From a virus, in IMG/VR virus record IMGVR_UViG_3300030109_003169, positions 1-51,745 of that record: a stretch of DNA of 51,745 bases, one strand, 5' to 3'. The notes under the pieces are model-generated. The model searched no databases, was not told the origin of the DNA, and worked only from the letters and a program-made list of their open reading frames with translations. The position numbers were made by a program, and so were the translations under genes. Shown in pieces: positions 7,016 through 16,163 of the stretch. Within the stretch, counting starts at the first letter, position 1, and the number at the start of each line of letters is the position of its first letter.

Positions 7016-8154
7016 TACGTTCCTCCTAATAAAACTCTTCTTATAGATTTATGTACATCTTTAGCTGATATTAAACTCATACATTTACCATCATAAGGAC
7101 ACGGAAATTGGTCGTAACAATTTAAACAATCCAACTCCTCTCTAACCAACTTAATTCCTAAACCAAAAAGGTTTACTTCTTGATGTGGTGTCGGACCAAA
7201 AAAACTAACTATCTTTGTTCCTAATGAAATAGCCATATGTAAAGCAACTGTATCTCCTGTGACAATAACACTTGCCATTTTAATTAAATAACTAAACTCT
7301 TCTAATGTATAATTATCTGTTAGGTTTATTAAACTGTCTGATTTATTTTCCTCATACAATTTTTTATTTAACTCAACTTCAGATTTTGAACCACACAGTA
7401 AAACAACACACTCACTATTTTTTGATAAAAGTTTTATAAGTTCATTGTATCCATCATAAGTCCATTTCTTATGTGGGTAGACAGGTCCACAACCAGTGTT
7501 TAGTATTACTAAATCTTTTACATACAAAGGCTGTTCATTATCATCGTCATATAGAAATTTTGATTCAAAGTTTTTGAACTTAACAGAATCTAATTCAAAA
7601 AATGGTTTCTCCATATCATAATCTAACTCAGCCATTTCAAATATCAACTCTTGATAGCTCTTTGTATTTTTAGTTTTTCCACCCCAATTATCCAAACAAA
7701 TATTGTAGTGATATTTAGCCCCATCGTTCAAAGGTGTGGCGTGCCCCTCAGAACTTAAACCATAACCTCTCTTATCTTCCGAATTAAAAGACATCATCAT
7801 TGATGTGGCTTTTGGGTCTTTATCTAAATTTATAATTGTATCAAATTTTTCAAATTGTAATTGTCTTACTATTTCAGTATTGTATTCTAAAACTCTATCT
7901 ACAAATGGATTTGATTCTACAAAAAACATAGCATCTTTTACAGTAATCCAACTTAACTGGCAATTAGGATACTTCTTTTTAATTCCCTCTGCTAGAGCAG
8001 TTGCTCTAACCACATCACCTAAAGCATCTAATTTTATTAATAGTATTCTTTCGTTATATGGATTATGGTGTTCACATTCAAAACAATCCCAAGACCTATC
8101 TATCCAATAATATTTGCAAGGTCTGTCTCCTTTGAAATGTCTACATGCTTTCAT
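7012..8154 (-). CDS. GT9 (ADP-heptose:LPS heptosyltransferase-like) glycosyltransferase
   Basis: The 380-aa protein matches the GT9 layout. The N-terminal Rossmann half starts ILLIKLDALGDVVRATALA, followed by KKKYPNCQLSWIT and FDTIINLDKDP. The C-terminal donor half has ILNTGCG...HKKW and VVTGDTVALHMAISLGTKIV then FFGPTP. GT9 enzymes normally add heptose to LPS core; here the donor may be another ADP- or NDP-sugar. An extra N-terminal Cys cluster (C4, C13, C24, C27) precedes the domain and may bind zinc. The gene lies beside an HldD-like epimerase, supporting a heptose-type sugar. It overlaps the epimerase gene by 14 nt. Confidence 0.85.
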   Translation of the reverse strand: MKACRHFKGDRPCKYYWIDRSWDCFECEHHNPYNERILLIKLDALGDVVRATALAEGIKKKYPNCQLSWITVKDAMFFVESNPFVDRVLEYNTEIVRQLQFEKFDTIINLDKDPKATSMMMSFNSEDKRGYGLSSEGHATPLNDGAKYHYNICLDNWGGKTKNTKSYQELIFEMAELDYDMEKPFFELDSVKFKNFESKFLYDDDNEQPLYVKDLVILNTGCGPVYPHKKWTYDGYNELIKLLSKNSECVVLLCGSKSEVELNKKLYEENKSDSLINLTDNYTLEEFSYLIKMASVIVTGDTVALHMAISLGTKIVSFFGPTPHQEVNLFGLGIKLVREELDCLNCYDQFPCPYDGKCMSLISAKDVHKSIRRVLLGGTY

Positions 8155-8944
8155 TGAGATATTCTTTGTATTTTTTTATCCCCTTTTCCAAATTGTATTT
8201 TGGTTTCCACCCATCCATAAATTTCTTCTCATCTGATTTTGTATAGAACTGATAGCCTTTTGGTATTTCATACTCACCTTTATATTCATATGGTATTTCC
8301 ATTAGTTCTAATACATCCTCAAACGATCGAGCTTCACCACTACCAACTTCATATACACCGCAAGGAATATCATTAAACAAAGGATACAAAGTGGCATCAA
8401 CAACATCATCTATATAAACAAAATCTCTCAGAGGTTTTTTGGGAAATAACATAAACCTACCAACTGAATGGGCTTGGTGTGCTACGGAAGCCATCTTACC
8501 TTTATGTTCTTCTCCAGGTCCATACACGTTGAAATATCTAAGAGCGTAGAAGTCATCAAGTGCAGCAATTCCATACTCTTCAGCTATGTATTTAGACCAC
8601 CCATAAATATTTGATGGTAATCCTTTGTCGCCAGTATTAGCAGCAGATGATGAATAGACAACTGTTTTCTCATATATAAATGCCAAATCAAACAACTCTT
8701 TACTAAAAACATAATTGTATTTTAACATTTCATTTGGGTCTTTCAACATAGTATCAGAAATAGCACCGATATGTAATATAACATCTGATTGTTCCACAGC
8801 CTTAGATAAAGTGGTTTCCCAACCAATGTGATTCATATAATCTTTTTCAATACAAGTTATGCTACTGACATCTTCTATTGTTTTTAGTTTTTTATATACA
8901 CTCTTACCAACAAATCCCTCTGAACCAGTTAAAAGTACTCTCAT
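8141..8944 (-). CDS. NAD-dependent sugar epimerase, HldD-like
   Basis: This 267-aa extended SDR has the NAD-binding start VLLTGSEGFVGKSV, a YxxxK catalytic pair in IYGWSKY, SSSAA before it, and the block LRYFNVYGPGEEHKGKMASV, which is close to the hallmark sequence of ADP-L-glycero-D-manno-heptose 6-epimerase. RDFVYIDDVVDA and the C-terminal YQFYTKSD segment also fit. It should invert C6 of an ADP-heptose or a related NDP-sugar feeding the adjacent GT9 enzyme. It is shorter than bacterial HldD (about 310 aa). Other heptose genes (GmhA, GmhB) are absent from the window, so the phage would depend on host intermediates. Confidence 0.8.
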   Translation of the reverse strand: MRVLLTGSEGFVGKSVYKKLKTIEDVSSITCIEKDYMNHIGWETTLSKAVEQSDVILHIGAISDTMLKDPNEMLKYNYVFSKELFDLAFIYEKTVVYSSSAANTGDKGLPSNIYGWSKYIAEEYGIAALDDFYALRYFNVYGPGEEHKGKMASVAHQAHSVGRFMLFPKKPLRDFVYIDDVVDATLYPLFNDIPCGVYEVGSGEARSFEDVLELMEIPYEYKGEYEIPKGYQFYTKSDEKKFMDGWKPKYNLEKGIKKYKEYLNESM

Positions 8945-9747
8945 TTATATAACTCCTCATATACACGTTTCATCCAATAAGTTCTATCTCTTCCAATTTC
9001 ACTTGGTGGTATAGCATTGAACTGATAAACCCAACCTGAATTGTAAAGGTTTGTTAAACTATCTTCCCAAAAACAATCTGGATGCCAATGAAATAATTGT
9101 TTCCTAACCATATCCATCATACCAAATTGTCTCGGTAAAAGTTTCATCTCTAAACCAAACTCTTTTCTCATACAATTCATTAGTGTTATATCACTACCAG
9201 TTAGTAATATATCATACGAATCGATAATTTTTTGTTTGTTTTCTTCATAAAAATCAAATACTTTATCGAAGAACTTTTGATGCTCTGAATTAATAATAAC
9301 AAAGCCAGTTTGAAAGAACTCAAAAGATGGTATACAAAACTCTTTGTTCCAAAACATTTTAGAGTAACCATTTATAGCTCTGTTAATCCATTCAAAGTCA
9401 CCATCAGTTAATGTGCTTGTGAATTTACCATCCGTCATCTCAAAGAAATTAGGACAATCAGGATGAACTATTGAATCAGCATCGACAACTAATACTTGGT
9501 CGTAGTCTATTTCATTATGTTCTAATATATTTAAGACTTGCCATCTTTGCCAAGTTATTAACATTTCAGATTCATCACATAATAAGTCTGACATAATATA
9601 GACTTCGTGACCATTTTTTTCAGCCCACGCTTTCCAAGAGTTTATACCATACTCATAACCTTGATGTCTGTTTGAATGTCCAATGCTTGATTTGCCAGTC
9701 AAATCTTTTTCTCTTTTTATGTAGGGTATAAAAATTATATTCTTCAT
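8941..9747 (-). CDS. GT-A type glycosyltransferase-like protein
   Basis: The 268-aa protein contains QVLVVDADSIVHPDCP near residue 88, a DxD motif in the setting typical of GT8-like and related GT-A enzymes, and a late DITLMNC...LPRQFGMMD region. ITWQRWQVLNILE before the DxD fits the nucleotide-sugar domain. There is no transmembrane helix. It is linked by ATGA overlaps to the epimerase gene downstream and the DUF616 gene upstream. The glycosyltransferase fold is likely; the sugar is unknown. Confidence 0.65.
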   Translation of the reverse strand: MKNIIFIPYIKREKDLTGKSSIGHSNRHQGYEYGINSWKAWAEKNGHEVYIMSDLLCDESEMLITWQRWQVLNILEHNEIDYDQVLVVDADSIVHPDCPNFFEMTDGKFTSTLTDGDFEWINRAINGYSKMFWNKEFCIPSFEFFQTGFVIINSEHQKFFDKVFDFYEENKQKIIDSYDILLTGSDITLMNCMRKEFGLEMKLLPRQFGMMDMVRKQLFHWHPDCFWEDSLTNLYNSGWVYQFNAIPPSEIGRDRTYWMKRVYEELYK

Positions 9748-10430
9748 TTCTTTCCTATGTGTGCTCCAGTACTTCTATTAAAATATTCATTGTCTCTGGA
9801 ATCTCCATCCATATAATTAAATTTCAGATTGTTCTTCCAAGCACAATAATTAAAACTTAACTGGTCTCTCTTACTACCATATTTAATTTCTGTCCACCAA
9901 TCTTCCATTGTTTCTATACAATCTTTTTCGTTGTGTCTCCTTAAAATAACCATACCAGTAATTAATCCATTGTCTTTTGGAAACCCCACCATAGAATATT
10001 TAGTCATCTGTTTTTGAATCAGATAAGGATCGTCTTTGTAATTCAACATACCTCTTTCAGGTGTAAGTTTCATATTCTTAGCTCCCAAATCAAGTATGGT
10101 TTGAGCTTCTTGATAAGGACAATTTCTAGCATCTAAATAATTGTTATTGTGACTAAAGAAAGCGACATTAGAATCCTTCAAATATTTATCCACCAACTCA
10201 TCTAAGTTTCCTACGACACTCATATTCCCATCTATAAACACACTGTATTCGTAATCTTTTAAATATCTATGTGGTAAGACTTTGAACTTCTTAGCGTTCC
10301 TATTATTATCTTCGTATATTGGCATATGTGTTTCTTCACTAAAACATTTCCAATCCCAACCATCAGAACTCTGCTCTACAACATTGTCATATCCACCGAA
10401 TACAGAAGTGTAAATTATACGCTCTGACAT
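9744..10430 (-). CDS. DUF616 (TOD1/MUCI70-type) glycosyltransferase-like protein
   Basis: This 228-aa protein starts with IIYTSVFGGYDNV. It has AKKFKVLPHRYLKDYEYSVF followed at once by IDGNM, and ends with RDQLSFNYCAWKNN. These match the start, the K-x-LPH-Y-L block with the IDxN motif, and the DQxSF block of DUF616 proteins, which are glycosyltransferase-like. The IDGN segment takes the place of DxD. It sits between two other glycosyltransferase genes with short overlaps (4 and 16 nt). Its role in glycan assembly is inferred from family and neighbours. Confidence 0.75.
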   Translation of the reverse strand: MSERIIYTSVFGGYDNVVEQSSDGWDWKCFSEETHMPIYEDNNRNAKKFKVLPHRYLKDYEYSVFIDGNMSVVGNLDELVDKYLKDSNVAFFSHNNNYLDARNCPYQEAQTILDLGAKNMKLTPERGMLNYKDDPYLIQKQMTKYSMVGFPKDNGLITGMVILRRHNEKDCIETMEDWWTEIKYGSKRDQLSFNYCAWKNNLKFNYMDGDSRDNEYFNRSTGAHIGKK

Positions 10431-11857
10431 ATTATACCCTCATAATCTTTTAACACTTTGTTTTGTGTTGTGGGATAGAAAGTTCCTTTTAACTGTCCTA
10501 TCTTTTTCAAAACTTTTAACTTACCCATATTAACATACTCATCTATACATTGTTTTAAATCAGGAAACAAACCATAATCATCAAAAGCAATTATAGTTCC
10601 CTTTCCAAATTTTAGAGCATTTTCTATATCACTTTTTATGTGAGCATAGTCGTGAACACAATCTATAAATACAGCATCCATCTTACCAAATTGTTCCCAA
10701 GATTGTGTGTACACATCCATCACAACATAATGTATGTTATGTCTATCAGAATTTAATTGCTTTGATTGTTCGTGTCTTTCATATAGATTGTCTAATGCTG
10801 TAACTTCTCTGAACAAATGGCTCAACATTTTTGTACTATGTCCTAATGAAGAACCAACTTCTAAAATTGACATAGATTTATATTTGTCATCACTAAAATA
10901 GTTAATAAAATCGGCTTTGAATTTCTTACTAGTTGTAGTTTTAGATTCAGATTTATCGGGCAACCCATTTAATATTGACCTAACTTTACTATCTGTTAAA
11001 TAAATTTCACCTCTGACAAAATTACCAGCCAAAGGAAATTGTCTCTGTACAGAAAATACATCTGAATATCTGACTAACAATTGTGATGTACCACATTGAT
11101 TGCCGACATTGTATCTAGCTTTAGATTTGATATAGAGTTGCATTCTAACTGGCATATGTCTCATATCCAAAGCCTTATCAATAAAATTAAATGAAGTTTG
11201 TTCAATTGGTCTTTCTGTCCAATAGAAATGTTTTATGGTTGGGTCTATAACACCCTCTATCAATCTATCCATAGAGTAATCATATCTATCTGATATAAGT
11301 AAACAACCGAAGTCTTTCCCATCAGTATATTCATTGATAATTTTATCACCCATCTCCATTTCTTCTTCACTAAAATATATCTCTGGCTTAGAGTCTGACA
11401 ATTCATCTTTTTCGAACTGCCAAAACTTTAACATTTGTTCTACCAATGGAATATCGGCACAGTTTTTATCATAAACTCTATAGTGGTCGTGAAATATCTC
11501 ATCACCTACACTATCTACAAAATCATCCACATATGGATTATGTTTGAATACATTGATTGCATTTTCAAAAGGGTCTTTCCAAGTTCCCCATTGGTCACCA
11601 ATGTCTCCACAGATTTTTTCTAATAATTTTACTGATGGAACATACACCTTACAATTTGGATACTTCTTTTTCAATAATTTGGGCATCGCTGATATGATTG
11701 CCCAATCACCAATTCCGTGACAAGTTCTCATAATTGTAAATTCACCTTTTTCAAGATATTCATCAGGAATCCTAATTCCCTCAGATTCTTCAAAACCTAA
11801 GTTCTCAACTTCGCCAGAGTGATATAATTTGTCACCCACAATTCTAAAGAAAATCAA
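10415..11857 (-). CDS. Fusion: GT9-like domain plus C-terminal SAM-dependent methyltransferase
   Basis: The 480-aa protein has two parts. Residues about 40-300 begin with TIMRTCHGIGDWAIISAMPK and KKKYPNCKVYVPS, as in GT9 heptosyltransferases, and end in a diverged donor half. Residues about 310-480 are a class I methyltransferase: MSILEVGSSLGHSTKMLS, VTALDNL, VFIDCVHDYAHIKSDI and IIAFDDYG. One chain may therefore transfer and methylate a sugar, or the GT part may only bind substrate, since its donor half is weak. The start is TTG with GGAG 6 nt upstream and a TTGA overlap with the GT2 gene. I see no stop or frameshift between the domains. Confidence 0.65.
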   Translation of the reverse strand: MIFFRIVGDKLYHSGEVENLGFEESEGIRIPDEYLEKGEFTIMRTCHGIGDWAIISAMPKLLKKKYPNCKVYVPSVKLLEKICGDIGDQWGTWKDPFENAINVFKHNPYVDDFVDSVGDEIFHDHYRVYDKNCADIPLVEQMLKFWQFEKDELSDSKPEIYFSEEEMEMGDKIINEYTDGKDFGCLLISDRYDYSMDRLIEGVIDPTIKHFYWTERPIEQTSFNFIDKALDMRHMPVRMQLYIKSKARYNVGNQCGTSQLLVRYSDVFSVQRQFPLAGNFVRGEIYLTDSKVRSILNGLPDKSESKTTTSKKFKADFINYFSDDKYKSMSILEVGSSLGHSTKMLSHLFREVTALDNLYERHEQSKQLNSDRHNIHYVVMDVYTQSWEQFGKMDAVFIDCVHDYAHIKSDIENALKFGKGTIIAFDDYGLFPDLKQCIDEYVNMGKLKVLKKIGQLKGTFYPTTQNKVLKDYEGIICQSV

Positions 11858-12525
11858 GTTCCTCTCCTTACATTCATCTCTGCACTAAAGTTTTGATTAT
11901 AAAAGATATTTTGTTTTTCTTGTTTATCTATAGTTTTTGGATGATATAAGCTCAACTCCTCTTGTGGTGGCAAATGTGCGTAAGTTTTACAACCAGTGAT
12001 ATATTCGTGAAGTGGTCTTGTCCATCTTATGTTTTTATCATTACGAAATACACGCGCTTGATAATCAGGATAATTTACCCAACCATTCTCAGAGACTTTC
12101 CATCCCCATCTATCTATATGTTTTTGTTCCATATCATCAATGGTATTTACTCTTGGCACCCAAATTAAATCAACACCCTCATTCATCTCCAATATTCTAT
12201 GTAATTGTAAAACTAAAAAATTGTGTGGATATTCATCAGCATCAATGTGAAATATGTAATCACCTACTGCGTTTTCTATAACTGAATTTTTTTGAGCAGA
12301 AAAGTCTTTATTAAGTTTCCTCTGATATACTTTCATCATTTTACTATGAGCATATTGTTGAGTCCAACTATCTAATACGAATCTTACTGCGTCATCTTCA
12401 CCATTTGTATCATCGATACAAACTATTATTTCATCTTCAGAATTTGTCTTATGTACTAATACCTCTAATAACTTATTTAATTCATCAGCCTCATTGTGTA
12501 CTGTAATCCCATAACTAATTTTCAT
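11854..12525 (-). CDS. GT2-family glycosyltransferase
   Basis: The 223-aa protein shows the GT2 pattern: MKISYGITVHNEADELNKLL at the start, IIVCIDDTNGEDD for nucleotide binding, and a DxD-type DYIFHIDADEYPHNF near residue 93. RWTRPLHEYITG follows the acceptor region. There are no membrane segments. It is the middle of a run of glycan genes and is coupled to both neighbours (11- and 4-nt overlaps). The donor is likely a UDP- or GDP-sugar by family; specificity is unknown. Confidence 0.85.
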   Translation of the reverse strand: MKISYGITVHNEADELNKLLEVLVHKTNSEDEIIVCIDDTNGEDDAVRFVLDSWTQQYAHSKMMKVYQRKLNKDFSAQKNSVIENAVGDYIFHIDADEYPHNFLVLQLHRILEMNEGVDLIWVPRVNTIDDMEQKHIDRWGWKVSENGWVNYPDYQARVFRNDKNIRWTRPLHEYITGCKTYAHLPPQEELSLYHPKTIDKQEKQNIFYNQNFSAEMNVRRGT

Positions 12526-12928
12526 TCTTCAACTCTTCTACAAATTGTGTTGGTAGTCTTAAATCCTCTAAAAATACTTGACTCTTTTTAGCTTTTTCTA
12601 AGGTATAAGTTCTGTAAATATCGTGTCTTTTTATTAGTCTTTTTAATCTACTATAAACTGCTTTTGAAGTTCCATCCAACAAAACTTTGTATATCTTTTT
12701 ATTTTCATCAACTATCTGAGTTTCTCCAGCTTTCTCTAATAGCTTTTTGATTTCTCTATTAGTGGGAACATTAGATACTTCTAACTGAATTCCGTGTAAT
12801 AACTTTTTTCTATTAGGTTCTAAAACAAGTATAGTTCTACGAAGTCTCCTACCCTCTTTTGTTTCATAAACAAATGATATAATATCACCAGCACTAACTT
12901 TTGCCCAATTATATGGTAGTTTAGCCAT
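12515..12928 (-). CDS. Uncharacterised small basic phage protein
   Basis: I do not recognise a named family. The 137-aa protein starts with a probable small beta-barrel segment (SAGDIISFVYETKEG, RRTILVLEPN) and continues with a Lys/Arg-rich helical part (KAVYSRLKRLIKRHDIYR). The first segment recalls nucleic-acid or protein-binding SH3-like barrels. It is coupled to the GT2 gene by an 11-nt overlap and to the zinc-ribbon gene by 8 nt. It may be a virion or regulatory protein embedded in the glycan operon; no function is claimed. Confidence 0.5.
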   Translation of the reverse strand: MAKLPYNWAKVSAGDIISFVYETKEGRRLRRTILVLEPNRKKLLHGIQLEVSNVPTNREIKKLLEKAGETQIVDENKKIYKVLLDGTSKAVYSRLKRLIKRHDIYRTYTLEKAKKSQVFLEDLRLPTQFVEELKNEN

Positions 12929-13388
12929 TATCTTTTATTATTCCCATAGCTTTACAGGCTTCCATAAATTCAAATTGTCCAAACTTTTGTGGATTCTCAA
13001 CATCCAATCTTTTTTCGTGACCATCGTATTTATGTCTTTCTTCTTCAGGTATTTCTACAACTGAAGCGTAGTACCAATGCCAATTACTGACATCACCCTC
13101 TGGATAAATTACTCCCTTTTCTCCCATATTAATTACAGATGGAAACCAAACTATACCTCTTTTTTTATCAAAAATCTTTAAATCATTCATCAGTTTAGTA
13201 TGGCTTTTCGTATACTCTTCTAACTTTTCACTATCGAATGCCAAATAAGAATTTGATGTCATACCACATTGAAAACATATGTAAGAATCAAATGGTTTAC
13301 CCTCTATCTCTGTTGATTCTACGAAACAATTACTGTGCATCTCTGCACATAAAGGACAATCTGTTTTTACTTCTACGTGTTCTGACAT
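12921..13388 (-). CDS. Zinc-ribbon protein of unknown function
   Basis: The 155-aa protein has two CxxC pairs, CPLCAEMH at residues 11-14 and CFQCGMT about 25 residues later, forming a likely N-terminal treble-clef or zinc ribbon. The rest contains acidic, aromatic segments (NWHWYYASVVEIPEEE) without a family I recognise. It lies between glycosyltransferase genes with an 8-nt downstream overlap and a 1-nt upstream gap. It could be a substrate-delivery or regulatory protein, but nothing in the sequence decides this. Confidence 0.5.
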   Translation of the reverse strand: MSEHVEVKTDCPLCAEMHSNCFVESTEIEGKPFDSYICFQCGMTSNSYLAFDSEKLEEYTKSHTKLMNDLKIFDKKRGIVWFPSVINMGEKGVIYPEGDVSNWHWYYASVVEIPEEERHKYDGHEKRLDVENPQKFGQFEFMEACKAMGIIKDNG

Positions 13389-13389
13389 A

Positions 13390-14733
13390 TTAAACCTTTT
13401 TCAATTTCGGTAGTTTCATTTTAGTTGGTTCAGCAGGTTTTTCTTCACCCACCTTTTTTAATTTAGGTAATTTTAAATTAACTGGCTGTGCTTGTTCTAC
13501 AAACTTAGGTAGATAATCATCTAATATATTTTCAAACTTCTTATCCATCTTTTTCAGAGAGAAATTTCCTCTATTGAACATAGCAAGCTTCTTAGCTTTA
13601 AAGGTGTAATTCTTTTTTTGTTTGAATATAGTCTTTAACATTTGAGAAGCGTACTGATAGTTTATTGTAAACCATTGCGCCTGTTCTACCAACATATCTT
13701 TTGGAAATGCTGATGGTGGAACTTTTGTCATAGAGCCTGGCAATAATACAGCATTTTGTTTATTTAAGAAGTCTACCTGTCCACTCCAATTAGGAGCAAT
13801 AACAGGCTTCTCTGATACGCTGGCTTCTAACAAAGGTCTACCGAATCCCTCACCGTGAGTAAAAGTAACATGCGCTTTTACCTTTGGGTGATTATACATT
13901 TCATTCATTTCTTTATCAGTTAAGTCTCCGTGTAAAAAATAAACATTTGGAAGTCTACCTTTTACTGTCTTTTTAATCTCTTCTATTTTTCCTTTTATAT
14001 CATCTCTATCAATAATAGAAAAAGTAGCACCACTCGTTTTCATTAAAAGTGCTGGTGGTCTTTTGTGATTTTTAAATGACTCTAAAAAAGTCTTTACCAA
14101 CATACCAGTGTCTTTTCTATCTTCTCCTAAACCACCCTGTAACCAATGACCAGTATAAAGAAATACAAATTTCTCAGGAATTTTCTTCATCTCATCATTT
14201 AATTCATCCGATATTTCATTTGTTTTTTTATAAATATCTGTATCAATACCCTCAAACAAAACCTCAATAGGTTTAGTAAGTTTTAGTTCACCAGTCTTTT
14301 GACCTGTTTTTTCATCCATCTGTTCATATATGGTTTTTTTAAATACTTCTTTTGTAAACTTAGATGGAACAATATTTAAATCCATCATATTCATACCTTT
14401 AATCCACTCAGCTTTTGGTGCTGTATTTTCTATACCAGCGGTTATTCCAATATTGTATTTTGCCAAAGGTGCAAATTCATTTGGAACTGATATGTGGATA
14501 TGTATATCAGGTTGTCTTGCCATCTCATTTGCATTAAGTATTCTATCCAATATTATCTTATCATTTGGATTCTTATCATCTAATACATTCATTGGGCAAT
14601 TACCCCATCTCATTGAAGCTATTTTTATATCAAACTTATCCATAGCTATTAGACTTCTAACCAAATCTCTACTATGCGAACCATATCCACTTCTAGTATT
14701 AACAGGTCCTGTAATTAACATTAATGGTTTCAT
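13390..14733 (-). CDS. GT-B (GT4-like) glycosyltransferase
   Basis: This 447-aa protein has the GT-B start LMLITGPVNTRSGYGSHSRD, a glycine-rich acceptor-domain opening, and in the C-terminal half KFVFLYTGHW, then VTFTHGEGFGRPLLEASVSE, the E-x7-E retaining GT4 signature that binds the nucleotide sugar, followed by KPVIAPNWSG. The C-terminus carries two copies of a KLPKLKKV repeat within a Lys/Pro-rich tail (residues about 420-447), which is odd for GT4 enzymes and may anchor it to a partner or nucleic acid. A second GT4-like gene follows upstream at 14742. Confidence 0.85.
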   Translation of the reverse strand: MKPLMLITGPVNTRSGYGSHSRDLVRSLIAMDKFDIKIASMRWGNCPMNVLDDKNPNDKIILDRILNANEMARQPDIHIHISVPNEFAPLAKYNIGITAGIENTAPKAEWIKGMNMMDLNIVPSKFTKEVFKKTIYEQMDEKTGQKTGELKLTKPIEVLFEGIDTDIYKKTNEISDELNDEMKKIPEKFVFLYTGHWLQGGLGEDRKDTGMLVKTFLESFKNHKRPPALLMKTSGATFSIIDRDDIKGKIEEIKKTVKGRLPNVYFLHGDLTDKEMNEMYNHPKVKAHVTFTHGEGFGRPLLEASVSEKPVIAPNWSGQVDFLNKQNAVLLPGSMTKVPPSAFPKDMLVEQAQWFTINYQYASQMLKTIFKQKKNYTFKAKKLAMFNRGNFSLKKMDKKFENILDDYLPKFVEQAQPVNLKLPKLKKVGEEKPAEPTKMKLPKLKKV

Positions 14734-14741
14734 TCTAACTC

Positions 14742-16154
14742 CTACCCTTCAAAAATTGTGTAACGTTTACGTGGTGTCCATTTATCAAAAGCCCTATCCA
14801 TATGTTCCATAAATAAACCTGACATAGCTTTAGCAGTCATCATAGCATCATCACTCATAACAAATTCGTGACCTAACCTACCACATCTTTTTCTTTCTTC
14901 AGCACCCATATCATACCACTCTTTTATAGCAGCAGCAAAGTCCTCTGAACGAGGTCTGTCATCATAAATGTATGGTGTTGGAACTGAACCCTGCAAACTC
15001 CTATTAGACGGCCAAACTGGTTTACACCACTCACCCCAAGTTAAATCAGGATTATCTTTCCATTTAAATTCATCGTGTAAAGAGTGTATCCATTCGTAAT
15101 CTTCATAAGTTATGAATTTATCTTTATATTTAAATCCAACTTGGTCTTGTAATCCACCAGTAACAGTTACAGATATTGGTGTTCCACACATCAACGACTC
15201 ACAAGTTCCTAAACCAAATCCCTCATTAGACGCCATATTCATTGTAACATCAGCTAAATTGTACATATAACACATCTCTTTGTCACTTAACTTTTTGTGT
15301 GAAAATATAACATCATAATCAGGACAGAGTTCTTCAACCAATGCTGGCAAATCTGTACCATTCTCATCGCGTGGTTGAGTGTGCATTATTAATGCACATT
15401 TCTTAGCTTGTTCTTTTGGTAAAGTATCACAAAATTGTTTGAATGACATCACAACATCACCAGGTAATTTTCTTCTAATATTTCTATTATTCCAAAAGAC
15501 TATGAAATCATACTCTCTACCCTGCGTTACAGTTCTTTTGAATTGTAATAAATCACCCCACTCTTTCATATTCAGTTCATCAACAGGATAAAAATTATCT
15601 TCATTGATTCCGTGAGGTACATAAGTATTATCCCAATCTGTTCTTGGTCTTTTCTGACAAACATTATCAACAATATTAACTGTCTGTTTAGATATATTCA
15701 TAATCAAATCACAACTCTCATAGAATGGTTCATTCCATCTTGGATAAGGCAAATCATCCCAAATATTGTAATAGAATATTGGAATATTTTGTCGTATCTC
15801 ATGCTCCATTTGATATAACCATCCCCAAAACCTTGGGTCTGTATAGTGAAGTATAGCATCGACACCAACACCATCTTTAGTTTCCATCCTCAGAACTTCT
15901 TTTAATAAGTCACCATTACCATATCCACTAACAGGATATATTTTAAGATAAGCATCTTTAATACCTGTCTCCTCTCTGACAGACTCATTCATATCAACGA
16001 TTTTGCCTTCATCTGGATGTTTGATTGCCCCACCTATCTGAACCCATTGGTAGTGTTCCAATGTTCCCAAAACAAATTCACGAGACATCGTACCAACTCC
16101 AGACGACATTCTCATATCATCTGAAAGAAGTAGTATCTTCTTTTTATTTTGCAT
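14742..16154 (-). CDS. GT-B (GT4-like) glycosyltransferase
   Basis: The 470-aa protein starts KILLLSDDMRMSSGVGTMSR, a GT4-type N-terminal domain, and has DYDVIFSHKKLSDKEMCYMY, NMASNEGFGLGTCESLMCG and TPISVTVTGG, the C-terminal E-x7-E donor site. The C-terminal helices (EERKRCGRLGHEFV) also fit. Longer insertions (YDDRPRSEDF) separate it from its neighbour, so the two are not recent duplicates. It is the first large gene of the glycan block in the transcription direction, 8 nt from the second GT4 gene. Confidence 0.85.
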   Translation of the reverse strand: MQNKKKILLLSDDMRMSSGVGTMSREFVLGTLEHYQWVQIGGAIKHPDEGKIVDMNESVREETGIKDAYLKIYPVSGYGNGDLLKEVLRMETKDGVGVDAILHYTDPRFWGWLYQMEHEIRQNIPIFYYNIWDDLPYPRWNEPFYESCDLIMNISKQTVNIVDNVCQKRPRTDWDNTYVPHGINEDNFYPVDELNMKEWGDLLQFKRTVTQGREYDFIVFWNNRNIRRKLPGDVVMSFKQFCDTLPKEQAKKCALIMHTQPRDENGTDLPALVEELCPDYDVIFSHKKLSDKEMCYMYNLADVTMNMASNEGFGLGTCESLMCGTPISVTVTGGLQDQVGFKYKDKFITYEDYEWIHSLHDEFKWKDNPDLTWGEWCKPVWPSNRSLQGSVPTPYIYDDRPRSEDFAAAIKEWYDMGAEERKRCGRLGHEFVMSDDAMMTAKAMSGLFMEHMDRAFDKWTPRKRYTIFEG

Positions 16155-16163
16155 ATAACCCTC

